Assembly: GCA_013285595.1 (NCBI GenBank)
Contig: JABDHF010000014.1
Coordinates: 1-48,989, forward strand
Direction of reading: 5' to 3'
Length of the DNA: 48,989 nt
Source of the DNA: Bacteroidota bacterium
GTDB taxonomy: Bacteria; Bacteroidota; Bacteroidia; Chitinophagales; Chitinophagaceae
The position numbers and the translations under genes were made by a program. Numbering within the stretch: position 1 is the stretch's first letter; each line of letters opens with the position of its first letter. Under the pieces are notes generated by a model. That model searched no databases. It was given only the letters and a program-made list of their open reading frames with translations, and was not told the origin of the DNA. Below are positions 8,331 to 19,000 of this stretch, piece by piece.

Positions 8331-9797
8331 TTATGACTTTGTTTTAGTTGTACCTGCTTTATCTTTTTTTGCTTTTTTTTCCAGCATATCTACCAGCCCT
8401 GCTATATTGGTGTGGTCGAGCCTTTTACCCCTGATGATCTTTTTTTCATCAAGCAAATATATAGTAGGCGTGCTATACACATCATACTTACCCCTCCAGT
8501 CGCCCACATGCTCATGATCCCATGTATTGGTCCACTCTCCCAGTTTGTTCTTTGTAATAAAGTCTGTAATAGCCTTTTCCTCTCCCTCGGTAGCTACTGT
8601 AAATATCTTTACCCCTTTTTTCTTTAAAACTGCGTTGTACACAGAATCCAGCGCCGGTAACTCGTGCTGGCAATGTCCGCAACTTGGTGAATAAAATATC
8701 AGCAAGGTATAATCGCTCTTTCCGTCATACAGGCTTTCATCTTTTTTCGTCATCACGTTTGGCAGCTTTACCGCAGGGGCAAGATTACCTATAACGTTTG
8801 GCGCTATTTTCTGGGCACGGTCCATGTATTTGGTCAGCTCATCGTTACTGAGCCATACGGCATCACCCTTCATGTAATAATTCTCTACCAGGTATACAAA
8901 CACCTCATCCATACCCATTATCTTACTGTCTTCTACATTACGTGTCAGCCACCAGAGTGTGTACTTGAACAAGTCCTTTGTGCCACGCGTTTTCCTCAGC
9001 AGCATATCGCTTTCTTTCTCCACACTGTCGGGCCATGGAAGCACCAGCTTATTCATATACTCGGTGATCTTAGCATCGTATACCGGCGCGTGTATCAGCC
9101 TGTCGTCCTGGAAATTAAACCCGTCCCAGAAGTGATCTTTATAATAATTGTAAGCAAATGCCGAATCTTTTGTTTTGCCATCGGCAAGCAAATGTTCGCC
9201 CTCAGGAACCTGCGGCATTTCCAGTGCATTAAATATATTAGCAAGCAATGTACCAGGATGGCTTTTGGCATACTCGCGCCTGTAATTATTTAGCTCTTTC
9301 GAAGATGCGGCAGCCCTTTTGCGTATAGCGCTTGTGTCGGCAGCTGTTTTTGCCTCGCCATAATCTTTTTTCATCTGCTGCTGGCGCTGGCTATAGTCCT
9401 GCAGAAAATCCACATATTCCTGGAAGTGTTCGTTTTCAGCCGAGTTTTTAAATTTCACACCCTCGGGCAGTTTACTCAGATCTGCAGTGATGGTCATATC
9501 ATCACCATTATTAGCAAGAAATTCAAAATAAGTTTTCCTGTCAGACATCAGCATCATGTAAATACCTCCTACAAACGAGGGGTCAGGATTATTGAACTCC
9601 GCTACCCCATTCTTGTCTAACCTTGCTGAATCTTTTTTATAAATAGTAGGCAGTGGCTTCCCATAATAATGCGCCAGGTACACCATAGAGTCTTTTGTCC
9701 CGGTAATTTTTAAACGAATATGATACCCATCGCGCCCAATAGCCTGCAGTGACATGCCGATAAGAAAAAGCATGACAATAAATAGAATTCGCTTCAT
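8331..9797 (-). CDS. Secreted thioredoxin-fold oxidoreductase with DUF4369/DUF5106-like N-terminus
   Basis: The start chosen gives 488 residues beginning MKRILFIVMLFLIGM, a clear signal peptide. The longer frame to 9845 adds a hydrophilic stretch ahead of it. Residues about 25-110 resemble the DUF4369 beta domain common before Bacteroidota TlpA-like domains. Residues about 215-340 resemble DUF5106. The thioredoxin domain from about 340 has the active site CGHC (373-376) in FYSPSCGHCQHELP and the cis-proline loop YSTPTIYLLDE. CGHC is the protein disulfide isomerase type of motif. It may oxidise, isomerise or reduce disulfides in the periplasm; the direction cannot be told from sequence. It leads an operon with the double-parvulin gene. 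Confidence 0.85.
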   Translation of the reverse strand: MKRILFIVMLFLIGMSLQAIGRDGYHIRLKITGTKDSMVYLAHYYGKPLPTIYKKDSARLDKNGVAEFNNPDPSFVGGIYMMLMSDRKTYFEFLANNGDDMTITADLSKLPEGVKFKNSAENEHFQEYVDFLQDYSQRQQQMKKDYGEAKTAADTSAIRKRAAASSKELNNYRREYAKSHPGTLLANIFNALEMPQVPEGEHLLADGKTKDSAFAYNYYKDHFWDGFNFQDDRLIHAPVYDAKITEYMNKLVLPWPDSVEKESDMLLRKTRGTKDLFKYTLWWLTRNVEDSKIMGMDEVFVYLVENYYMKGDAVWLSNDELTKYMDRAQKIAPNVIGNLAPAVKLPNVMTKKDESLYDGKSDYTLLIFYSPSCGHCQHELPALDSVYNAVLKKKGVKIFTVATEGEEKAITDFITKNKLGEWTNTWDHEHVGDWRGKYDVYSTPTIYLLDEKKIIRGKRLDHTNIAGLVDMLEKKAKKDKAGTTKTKS

Positions 9798-9862
9798 ATA
9801 AATTTTTAGATTAATCCCGCTTACAATACGGAAATAAAACCTCAATCGTTTGTTAGAAAACT

Positions 9863-9894
9863 CAAAAATAATTCATTAAATCGGTGTAACCCAA
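9863..9894 (-). promoter_or_regulatory. Probable promoter of the thioredoxin-parvulin operon
   Basis: Reading the minus strand, TTG (9894-9892) is followed after 21 nt by TATTTTTG (9870-9863), matching the Bacteroidota -33 TTG and -7 TAnnTTTG pattern. The start codon lies 65 nt further on. Confidence 0.6.
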
Positions 9895-10004
9895 TCTAAT
9901 TAAAGTTAATCTGTATTTATAACATTTTTTATAAAAATCATAAAAAAAATAATGCAAGACGCAGGTCTTTTCGCTTCCTGAGATTTCTGGTCCTACCTTC
10001 TGAA

Positions 10005-10034
10005 AACAAAAGAGCGGAGCAGTAACCCTGCCCC
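10005..10034 (-). terminator. Possible terminator of the 1890-residue adhesin gene
   Basis: On the minus strand GGGGCAG (10034-10028) can pair with CTGCTCC (10022-10016), with one G-U pair, followed by GCTCTTTTG. It is positioned 32 nt past the stop codon. The T-run is short, so support is modest. Confidence 0.4.
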
Positions 10035-10065
10035 ACCCTTTTAAAAATTGCTTAGCATAGATCTC

Positions 10066-13000
10066 TTATTTCTCTACCACAAAATGGAACAGGTTGTTCT
10101 GGCCGCCCAAACGAACATTGAGCAAATACATTCCATTGGCCAGGTTGCCATTTAATATTATCTGCTGGTCGATCTTTCCGTTTGCCGCCATAACACTTAT
10201 GGTGTATACTGCCTGGCCAAGCATGTTTGTCACCTGCAATGCTACTTCTTCATCACCGGCTGTAGCCAGGATGCCCTTAACTGTGAATACTCCCCTGTTA
10301 GGGTTGGGTACCAGGCTGATGTCGCTGCCTGCCGACGTAACCTGCTGAACACCTACATGGCTTATGTGTATTTTGCTGAAGCTGCTGCCTGTAAGGCCGG
10401 CACATATACCATTGCTTACAACCACACAGGAAACAGAGTCATTATCGTTAAAATTGCTTCCTGAGAACGTAGAATAAACAGCGCCCGGCACGATCACGCC
10501 ATTTACAAACCACTGGTAATGTAATGTTGAGCTTCCACCAGTAACATGCGCAGTTAACGCCACTGTTTCGCCGGAAGATATTGTATTGTTTGGAGATACA
10601 GTGATAGATACTGTTGGCGTTGCAGGTGCATCAACTATCATGTTAATAGTATTGCTGGTGCCTGAATCCGCAGTGCGGCACTGGTAATTGCTACCTAGAA
10701 TAAACTTAACAGCATCACCATTTGCCGGTGTGTAAGAGAACGACGTGCCAATACCCATGATGAGATTATTCACCACCCACGTAAGCGTGGGCGCAGAACC
10801 AGCGTAAGATGGCGCGGCCAAATAGGTAACCGACGTGCCCTGGCAAACAGCGGTGCCCGGAGTGGAGCTAATGCTAACAGCAGGAGCGCCATGAGGAAGA
10901 ACATGGAGGCTAAGAGAACTGCCCGTAACTACAGGGCTGGCACAAGACGCGCTGCTGGTAAGCGTAACCACTATATTATCGCCATCTGCTGGCAGATAAG
11001 TATAAGTGCCGCCAGAAACAACTATTGGTATGCCATTCTTCGTCCAGGAATAAGTAGGAGTAAGCCCGCCATTAACCGTTGTGGCAGCAATATGAACAAG
11101 GCTGCCTCCGCACACAACATCGCCAATGCCTGTAGCCAGGCTTACCGATGGTGTTACCGCTGGGTCTGCAACTACGGTAGCTGTAGAGGTCATGGTAAAA
11201 GTACATGCAGTAGCCATATTAGTAGCTAACACATTATAGGCGCCGGCAACACTAGCTGACCCAAGGTCTAACGGGCCGGAAACGCCAGGTACCGACGAAC
11301 CCATCGGCAAACCGGCATTATATAACTGATAGCTGATGCCTGTGTTAGAACCATCGAGGCCGATATGCACGCCAGCGCCTGATGCGCAATAATGGCCGCC
11401 GCCTGTAACGTTATAGACAAACGGCAAAGCATTAGTAACTACAGGAGCGGTACCTGCCATAGGGCTCACACAAGAAGTGGTACCGTCGTTTGCTACTACC
11501 GTATATACTTCGGCAAGGGCTTGAGCGCCAAAGTCGAGCGCACTGCCAGTGCCGGCAACCGGGCCGCCTACGTGCGTTACACCATAAAACAACTGGTAGT
11601 TAATGCCTGTTTGTGAACCACTGAGGCCTACATGCAAACCACCCGAGCCTGCACAATAACTGCCACCACCTGTTACCAGGTAAACGGTCGGCAACGGGGT
11701 AACAGTTGCTACTACAGTTGCAAAGCAACCTGTAGGCAAGTGGTAGGTAATTGTTGGCGTACCGGCAGTTAACCCTTTCAGGCTTCCTGTAGTAACATTA
11801 ATGGTAGCCAGCGCAGCGTTGCTACTGGTCCATGTACCGCCAATTGTAGCGTCGCCTAAAGCAGTGGTGCTTGCAGCGCAGACATATGGAGTTCCGGTAA
11901 TAGCTGTTGGCGCCGGATTAATTGTAATGGTTTTTGTAATAGAGCAACCGTTAACCGATGTGTAGGAGATAACAGCATTACCCGGAACCAACCCGGCAGC
12001 GAAGCCTGACGCATCAATTGTGGCGACTCCAGTACCTGCGGTGCTCGACCATGTGCCGGCTGTAGTAGCATCGGTATATAGTGTAGAACTCCCCTGGCAA
12101 ACTGCACTATTACCAGAGATCGCCGCCGGAGGAACATTTACAGTCACCACAGTATGTGTGAAGCAACCTGAACCCAGGGTATAGCTAATGGTGGCTGTGC
12201 CTCCTAAAGCTCCGGCAACAACACCGGAGCTGGTGCCTACTGTGGCCACAGCCGTATTGCTGCTGCTCCAGCTGCCAAAGCCCGGATCTGTGAGCGTAGT
12301 GGTAGTTCCCCTGCACACGTTCGGCGTACCGGCAATATCATCGGGAGACAAAGCAACAGTTATTGCCGATGTTGCAGAGCAGCCATAAGGCAAAGAATAA
12401 GTAACATTAGCTACGCCCGGTGCAGTTGTGGTATAGACGCCTGTGGCAGGGTCTATGCTAACCGCGGAAGTATTATCGCTGCTCCATGCGCCGCCTGTAA
12501 CTACGTCAGCTAATGTAGCGCCTAGTCCCGAACATATGAACGAAAGACCCGTAATACTTGCTAATGGGTTAACCGATACAACAGCTGTTGTCTTACAACC
12601 GGTAGACAACCTGTAGGTGATCATAGAAGTGCCTGGGGCAACGCCGGTGATAGAACCGCTGGTTGCATCCACAGATACACTTGAAGAGCTGCTGCTCCAT
12701 GTACCATCGCTGGTAATGTTGCTAAGGAGTGAAGCCTGGCCTACACAGGCATTGGTATTTCCTATGATAGCAGATGGCAACGGCTTAACGTTGATATCAG
12801 TAGTGATCATACAAGTTGTAGGAAGCGTATAAGTTATTGTTGCACTCCCCGCAACAATACCGTTCACAAAACCTGTAGAAGGATCAATAACAACACTTGT
12901 TGTATTACTGCTTGTCCATACACCACCAGTCGTTGGTTCGTTAAGTGTGATGTTAACCCCTTCGCAAATGTTGTTTAGCCCGGTAATTCCTGCTGGAAGA

Positions 13001-15738
13001 GGGTTAATGGTAACTACGGTCGTCACCTGGCAACCGGTTCCAAATGCAAAAGTGATGGCAGGTGCGCCCGCACTTACACCAGATACAATACCAGAAGCAT
13101 CTACGGTGGCAAGTGCATCATCGCTGCTGCTCCAGTTGCCCGACCCTGCACCTTCGGTTAACGTTGCAGTAGATCCTGCACAAACAACTGCTGTGGCGGT
13201 AATTGCATCGGGAACAGCATTAACCACTATACCCGCAACAGTATTGCAGCCGGTAGGCAATACATAAGTAATATTTGGTGTGCCGGGGCTGTTACCTGTT
13301 ACCACACCCGAGTTTACACCAATGCCTGCAGTACCATCGCTGCTGCTCCAGGTGCCACCTGTAATGTCGTCGGCCAATGTTATCGTAGAGCCAGCGCATA
13401 CATTTGAGAAACCGGTAATAACAGACGGCGCCTGGTTAATAGTAACTGTTGCGGTTCTTACACAACCGAGATCGTTAGTATAAGATACCGTTGCTGTGCC
13501 GGCGCTCACGCCACCGGCAATTCCACCAAACGCGTCAATGGTAGCGATTGAAGTGTTCGCACTGCTCCATGTACCGATGCCTGAAGCCACAGAAAGATAT
13601 GTAGTAAGGCCTGTACATACATTCATTGTTCCGTCAATATTTGGAACAGGGCCATTTATAGATACAGAAGTAGTGGTAGTGCAGCCGGTGGGCAGCGCAT
13701 AAGTAATTGTTGAAAGACCGGGAATTACAGCGGTTAGTATTCCTGAAGCTGGGTCAATTGTTGCCGCCGTAGTAAATGAGCTGCTCCATGATCCGCCGCT
13801 GGTTGCATCAGCCAGCGTTACCGTAATACCCTGGCAGGTAGTTGTGGTACCGGTAATGGCAGCAGGTAATGGATTTACTGTTACTATAGCGCTTCCGGTC
13901 ATATTAGTAGTACAGGTAGGCGTGGCTACGTTGAAAGCAGTTGCGGTATATGTGCCGCCAGTGGTCATATTGCCGAAAGAGAGGATGCCGGTGGTACCAT
14001 TCAAAGAATCATTGAGGTATGTGCCATCCAGGTATAGTTTATAACGCACACCTGTTTGAGAGCCGCTCAGCCCAACCGCCGCGCCAGTGCCTCCTGCGCA
14101 ATACGCCGCGCTGCCAGTAACGTTGTAAGCAGTAGGTGGGGCGTTCATCACAATGTTGGTTCCGTTATCATTAGAACTCAATATAGCCGGGTTAGTATTT
14201 ACCACACGAACACGGTAATTACCCACCGCTGTGCCCGCAGGAATAGATACAGAAATAGGAGAAGTAGCCCCGGTGCCTATAATATTGGCAGTAGTATTTG
14301 CAGGGAAGGTACCTCCGGGGTTAGATAGCTGAACTGACCAGGCGCCTGTATAAGTACCTGCACTGGTGAAGGCAACACTTATAGGGTTGGCAGCTGCATT
14401 ACAGAAAGGGCCGTAAGTGGCGGCAGTTGTGGCAATAGTATTATAAACAGGATAAGGAACACCGTCTACAGATACGTTATCAAACCGGTTGTTGCCGCTG
14501 ATACCGGTAGTATGATTGACAAAATGGATGCGGAATACCAATTTCGGGTTGTTATTCACTCCTGAATCCGATGTAAAATTTACCGAGATTAATTTAAATG
14601 TAGGCCATGCAGAATCAAATGGTTCAGACAATAGCGCCGTATTCCATGTCACGCCACTGTCTTTACTGTAATCAAACCATTGTTCGCCATCACCACTTCC
14701 CGTGCTGGATGACTCTGAAGCATAAGACACGACAATGTCGTGATAGCCGGTTGTAGGTATGTAATAATAAAGGTAAGCACTGTCAAGAGGATTCCGGGGC
14801 CTGATAGACGTACCTGCAGGTGCGCCAAAATGAGCATTAACATTGCCATCCGATGCGTTGGCATCCATTAACGTGGTCATTGCACTATGCCATGTGGGAG
14901 ATGTGCCGGAAAATGTTCCTAAATATATGCGTGCCTGGGTGGGGTCTATGAGAGAAAAGTCAGCATTGATAGATCCGAGAGGGAAAGTGTGCGGGTAGGT
15001 ATATGTAGTAGTATAGGTATTAAAACTCCAATAATGAATAGTTACCGGGGCTACCAATGTATCGGCATCTACTGATATATTGTCGAAACGGTTATTACCT
15101 GATGTTCCTGTATTGCGGCCAACAAAGTGAATACGGAACACTAATTTAGGATTATTATTTGCAGCAGGATCCGTGATGGCTACACTTATTCTTTTGAAGG
15201 TTAGTAAGGCCGAGTCAAACAGCTTAGATAAGCCTGTTGTAGTCCACGTTGTTCCGCTATCTGTACTATAATCAAAGTATTGATATTGGTCGCCGCTTGC
15301 GAAACTGGATGATTGGGTGCCGTACGACACTAATATATTCTTGTAATTAGTAGTAGGTATATAAAACAACAGGTACATGCTGTCCATCGGGTTGCGGGGA
15401 CGCATATAATAGCCTGCTGGTGTGCCTAAACGTAAGTTAACAGTATCATAGTCGGATGTTACGGCTGCTGCAAAATCAAGGATATTAACGGAGCTAGAAT
15501 TGTGATATAAAGCAGAGATCCCAGGATATTTTGTAAAAACCACACTTGCTTTCGTTGGGTCTATACGGGAATAATCTGCATTAAACGGTGCAGGAAAGTT
15601 GGGGTAAGCGTAAGGTGGAGTGGTATTGTAAGAGTTAAAATTCCAGTAGTGTAACAGCGTACCCTGCGCATTACCGGTTACATTAAATACAAGAACTGCG
15701 CTTAAGCAAAGTAAAGCGGCAAGTAAATTCTTCTTCAT
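10066..15738 (-). CDS. Giant T9SS surface protein: two head domains, Ig-like stalk, sorting domain
   Basis: The start MKKNLLAALLCLSAVLVF gives 1890 residues and a clean signal peptide (cleavage near GNAQ). A start 18 nt upstream is in frame but precedes the hydrophobic core by a needless segment. Two tandem head domains of about 200 residues each follow, sharing R.RNP.DS, YIPTT.Y, FDYS.DSG.TW, NNPKLVFRIHFV and SGNNRFDN. After them come a short spacer domain, one B module, ten A modules (GGTWSSSNT type, about 73 residues, DNA about 11690-13870), two B modules (TGGG.YC type, about 11170-11690), three C modules (W..NGI/V type) and a sorting domain starting ISLVPNPNRGVFTVKG. A and B modules carry a Cys pair each. 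Export by T9SS and adhesion are the expected roles. The head looks like a jelly-roll ligand-binding domain, but I cannot name its family. Confidence 0.85.
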   Translation of the reverse strand: MKKNLLAALLCLSAVLVFNVTGNAQGTLLHYWNFNSYNTTPPYAYPNFPAPFNADYSRIDPTKASVVFTKYPGISALYHNSSSVNILDFAAAVTSDYDTVNLRLGTPAGYYMRPRNPMDSMYLLFYIPTTNYKNILVSYGTQSSSFASGDQYQYFDYSTDSGTTWTTTGLSKLFDSALLTFKRISVAITDPAANNNPKLVFRIHFVGRNTGTSGNNRFDNISVDADTLVAPVTIHYWSFNTYTTTYTYPHTFPLGSINADFSLIDPTQARIYLGTFSGTSPTWHSAMTTLMDANASDGNVNAHFGAPAGTSIRPRNPLDSAYLYYYIPTTGYHDIVVSYASESSSTGSGDGEQWFDYSKDSGVTWNTALLSEPFDSAWPTFKLISVNFTSDSGVNNNPKLVFRIHFVNHTTGISGNNRFDNVSVDGVPYPVYNTIATTAATYGPFCNAAANPISVAFTSAGTYTGAWSVQLSNPGGTFPANTTANIIGTGATSPISVSIPAGTAVGNYRVRVVNTNPAILSSNDNGTNIVMNAPPTAYNVTGSAAYCAGGTGAAVGLSGSQTGVRYKLYLDGTYLNDSLNGTTGILSFGNMTTGGTYTATAFNVATPTCTTNMTGSAIVTVNPLPAAITGTTTTCQGITVTLADATSGGSWSSSFTTAATIDPASGILTAVIPGLSTITYALPTGCTTTTSVSINGPVPNIDGTMNVCTGLTTYLSVASGIGTWSSANTSIATIDAFGGIAGGVSAGTATVSYTNDLGCVRTATVTINQAPSVITGFSNVCAGSTITLADDITGGTWSSSDGTAGIGVNSGVVTGNSPGTPNITYVLPTGCNTVAGIVVNAVPDAITATAVVCAGSTATLTEGAGSGNWSSSDDALATVDASGIVSGVSAGAPAITFAFGTGCQVTTVVTINPLPAGITGLNNICEGVNITLNEPTTGGVWTSSNTTSVVIDPSTGFVNGIVAGSATITYTLPTTCMITTDINVKPLPSAIIGNTNACVGQASLLSNITSDGTWSSSSSSVSVDATSGSITGVAPGTSMITYRLSTGCKTTAVVSVNPLASITGLSFICSGLGATLADVVTGGAWSSDNTSAVSIDPATGVYTTTAPGVANVTYSLPYGCSATSAITVALSPDDIAGTPNVCRGTTTTLTDPGFGSWSSSNTAVATVGTSSGVVAGALGGTATISYTLGSGCFTHTVVTVNVPPAAISGNSAVCQGSSTLYTDATTAGTWSSTAGTGVATIDASGFAAGLVPGNAVISYTSVNGCSITKTITINPAPTAITGTPYVCAASTTALGDATIGGTWTSSNAALATINVTTGSLKGLTAGTPTITYHLPTGCFATVVATVTPLPTVYLVTGGGSYCAGSGGLHVGLSGSQTGINYQLFYGVTHVGGPVAGTGSALDFGAQALAEVYTVVANDGTTSCVSPMAGTAPVVTNALPFVYNVTGGGHYCASGAGVHIGLDGSNTGISYQLYNAGLPMGSSVPGVSGPLDLGSASVAGAYNVLATNMATACTFTMTSTATVVADPAVTPSVSLATGIGDVVCGGSLVHIAATTVNGGLTPTYSWTKNGIPIVVSGGTYTYLPADGDNIVVTLTSSASCASPVVTGSSLSLHVLPHGAPAVSISSTPGTAVCQGTSVTYLAAPSYAGSAPTLTWVVNNLIMGIGTSFSYTPANGDAVKFILGSNYQCRTADSGTSNTINMIVDAPATPTVSITVSPNNTISSGETVALTAHVTGGSSTLHYQWFVNGVIVPGAVYSTFSGSNFNDNDSVSCVVVSNGICAGLTGSSFSKIHISHVGVQQVTSAGSDISLVPNPNRGVFTVKGILATAGDEEVALQVTNMLGQAVYTISVMAANGKIDQQIILNGNLANGMYLLNVRLGGQNNLFHFVVEK

Positions 15739-15755
15739 TATAGCTGATTTTGCCA

Positions 15756-15815
15756 CAAAGAAATACCTGCATTGTTATCGGGATATTATCGCAATATTAT
15801 GGGGACGTTAAGAAA
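15756..15815 (-). promoter_or_regulatory. Conserved promoter of the head-domain gene family (copy 1)
   Basis: The minus strand reads TATTTCTTTG (15765-15756), 17 nt before the ATG at 15738, preceded by AATATCCCGATAACAATGC. The same core with the same 17-nt spacing precedes the starts at 22028 and 22221. Further upstream, TTAACN7ATAATATTGC is shared with the 22221 gene. Confidence 0.6.
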
Positions 15816-15950
15816 ACGCAACGTGAATTGGCTAAATTTAGGCCTGAAGTCAATTGCATGCTAAAAAAAATATGCAGTATGTGGGTTAGCGGCAAAAACC
15901 CGAACCAAAAACCAGGGCAGCTCTTTACGGCTACGAAGATCACATTAAAT

Positions 15951-15985
15951 AAAAGGCAGTAACTTATCATAGTTCCTGCCTTTTT
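15951..15985 (-). terminator. Rho-independent terminator of the 2008-residue adhesin gene
   Basis: AAAAGGCAG (15951-15959) pairs with CTGCCTTTT (15976-15984), with a further AACT/AGTT pairing inside. On the minus strand it runs into TTTTATTT. It is 17 nt past the stop codon. Confidence 0.75.
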
Positions 15986-16001
15986 AAAATGGTAATTAAT
16001 T

Positions 16002-19000
16002 CTATTGTTCGATAACGATGTGGAATACACTCTTTTCTCCTTCGGAACGCACCACCAGCAGGTACATGCCATTTTTAATTAAACCACGATTGGGCGATAC
16101 CACTTTATTTAGCTCACCATTCTTCGCCGTTACCACATCTTTATATATTACCTGGCCCAGCATATTTGATAGCTCCAGCAATACTTCTTCCGTATTCGAG
16201 GTACCTAATGTCCCTGAAATGGTAAATTCACCCTTATTAGGATTTGGCGCTATCCTGATATTGCCGGAAGACACCAGTTGCTGCAACCCTACCCTGTTAC
16301 TGATCAATATAGTTGTTGTAGCAGTTGCGGTTTGTCCGGGGCATGTGCCGCTGCTGGTCACGGTACAGGTAACTACGTCGCCATTAACAAACGCGTTGCT
16401 GATATAAGTTGCAGCAGTAGCGCCAGCTATAGCAATTCCGTTTACCTTCCACTGGTATGTAGGTGCAGGGCCTGCACTGGTAGCGGTCGCAGTTAGCGTA
16501 TCGTATTGCCCGGCAATTATAGTTGTGCCAGGTGTGGCGGCAATAGTAACAGCAGGCAGTACTACCGGCTGCACCGTCATAATAACTGTAGCATTTACAG
16601 TATCTGGCGACGCACATGCTTCGCTGCTGATCAGTATTGCTTTTACTACATCGCCATTAGCCGGAGTATAAGAGTAGGACGATCCTGCCGCCGTTACGCT
16701 TGCACCGTTCACCTTCCATTGATACACCGGGCTCGGGCCACCATTTGCAATAGAGGTAGTGAATGTAACCGGAGTTCCGGTACATACCACACCGCCCAGG
16801 CTTGAAGTTACGGTTACTGATGGCGCAACCAATGGAGTTGTTGTTATACTCACACTGTCTGGCATGTGATCAGTACATCCTGCAACTACGCTGGTAGCTA
16901 TAATCCCATAGGCGCCAACAGTTGTATGCAGCCCAAAGTCGAGCGCTCCGCCCGAGCCGGCAACACTGGCGCCTACTGCAGTTGCTCCATCATATAACTG
17001 GTAGTGAGCGTCGATAGAAGAAGAGCTTAAACCGATATGCACACCCGGCCCGCCAATGCAATAGCTTCCGCCACCAGTAACAGCATATGCCGCGGGCAAC
17101 GAAACGATAGCTATCGCAGTTCCACTCATATCGCTGCTGCAAGAGGTTGCTGCATTTGTTGCGGTAACGGAGTAAAAACCAGCCGAAGTTTGCAAGCCAA
17201 AATCGATATTGGAATAAGTGCCGGGAACTGGAACTCCAACCGGTGTAGCGCCATTATACAACTGGTAATTAACACTGGCAAATGAAGAGCCAAGGCCAAT
17301 ATGCAACCCTGCGCCACCAATACAGTAAGAGCCTCCGCCAGTTACGGGGTAAGCAGTAGGTAATTGGTTTACAGTAAAGGCCTCCGTAGCGAAGCAGAGC
17401 GAACCAAGCGTATAGGTGATGGAAGTAACACCTGCAGCAATACCCATAATGGTGCCATCGGGCCCGGCTGTAGCTATGATGACATCGTGGCTGCTCCATG
17501 TGCCACCAGGGATCGCATCAAACAAGGTTGTTGATGCACCTGCGCAAACAGCTGTTGTGCCGCCAATAGCCGATGGCAAGGCATGAACAGCGACAGTAAC
17601 CGCATTAAAGCATCCGGAACTATTGGTAAATGATATCAAAGCAGTACCAGCCGATACACCATAGACAACTCCGGAAACATCGACAGTGGCAACTGAAGAA
17701 TTGCTGCTGCCCCAGGTACCGGCAGCAGTATCATGCAAAGCCGTAGTAAGCCCGATGCAAAGATTTGTGTTGCCCGTAACAGGCCCAGGCAATGGGCTCA
17801 CTATAAACGATGTAGTGTTAGAGCAGCCTAAAGGTATCGTGTATGTAACACTAGCTACACCTGGGCCGGCGCTGGTCACAAGGCCCGTATCAGAAACAAA
17901 CACAAGAGAGCTTGTCCACGACCCTCCTGTGAGCGTATTGCTTAGCGCCATGGTAGCACCCAGGGCACAAATATTACTTACGCCAGTTATAGCAGGCACT
18001 TGCACCACATCAATTGATCTTGCAAAAGCACACCCTGTAGAAATGGTATAACTTATTATAGCAGATCCTGCCGAAACTGTAGTAAGAAGCCCAGAAGAAC
18101 TAACAGTAGCCACATCGGTATTAATGCTGCTCCAAGTGCCACCCGTAGTTACCTCACCTAAAAGTAAAGTTGACCCAAGGCATACACCGGATGGGGCAGT
18201 TATTACTGCGGGCAGAGGGTCTATAGTTATGTGGGTCGTATTCACGCAGCCTACATCAAGCGTATAAGTAATGGTAGCAACACCTGTCGACCCTCCTCTC
18301 ACAATTCCTGTTGCGGGGTCAATGCTGGCGACATACATGTTACTGCTGCTCCATGTCCCGCTGCCCACATCACTCAAGCCTGTCAAAGAGCCGGAACACA
18401 GTTCCCCGGCTCCGGAAATGGGGCCTGGAATAGGATTGACTGTAAGCATAGTAGTAGCCGGGCATATTGCGGTGATATAGCTTATAGTTACTGTACCAGC
18501 CGATATGCCGGTAACCACTCCGCCGCTATTTACGGTAGCTATTGCATTGTCGCTGGTACTCCATGCGCCACCGGGAAGCGGATCTCCTAACGCTGTTGTC
18601 AACGCCTCACAAACATGAAGTGTACCCGTGATAGAGGGCGCAATAGAATTAACAGTAACCACCTGGGTAGCTATGCAGGTAGTAGGTAATGTATAGGTAA
18701 TTGTGGGTGCACCCGCCCCTACACCGGTTACCACGCCTGTATTCACATCCACTGTAGCAAGTGCCGTATTACTACTGCTCCACGTGCCGGTGGCAGGCAA
18801 ACTGCTTAATGGTGTATTTAACCCAAGGCAAACGTAACCTGATACGGTAATAGAAGAGGGCAAAGGATTTACCGTGACAACGGCAACAGCCACGCAACCT
18901 GTAGGAATAGTATAACTGATAGTATCATTACCGGGAACAATGCCGCTAACAATACCCGTTGCTGTTGTTGTAGCAATGGAGATAGCGCTGTTGCTCCATG

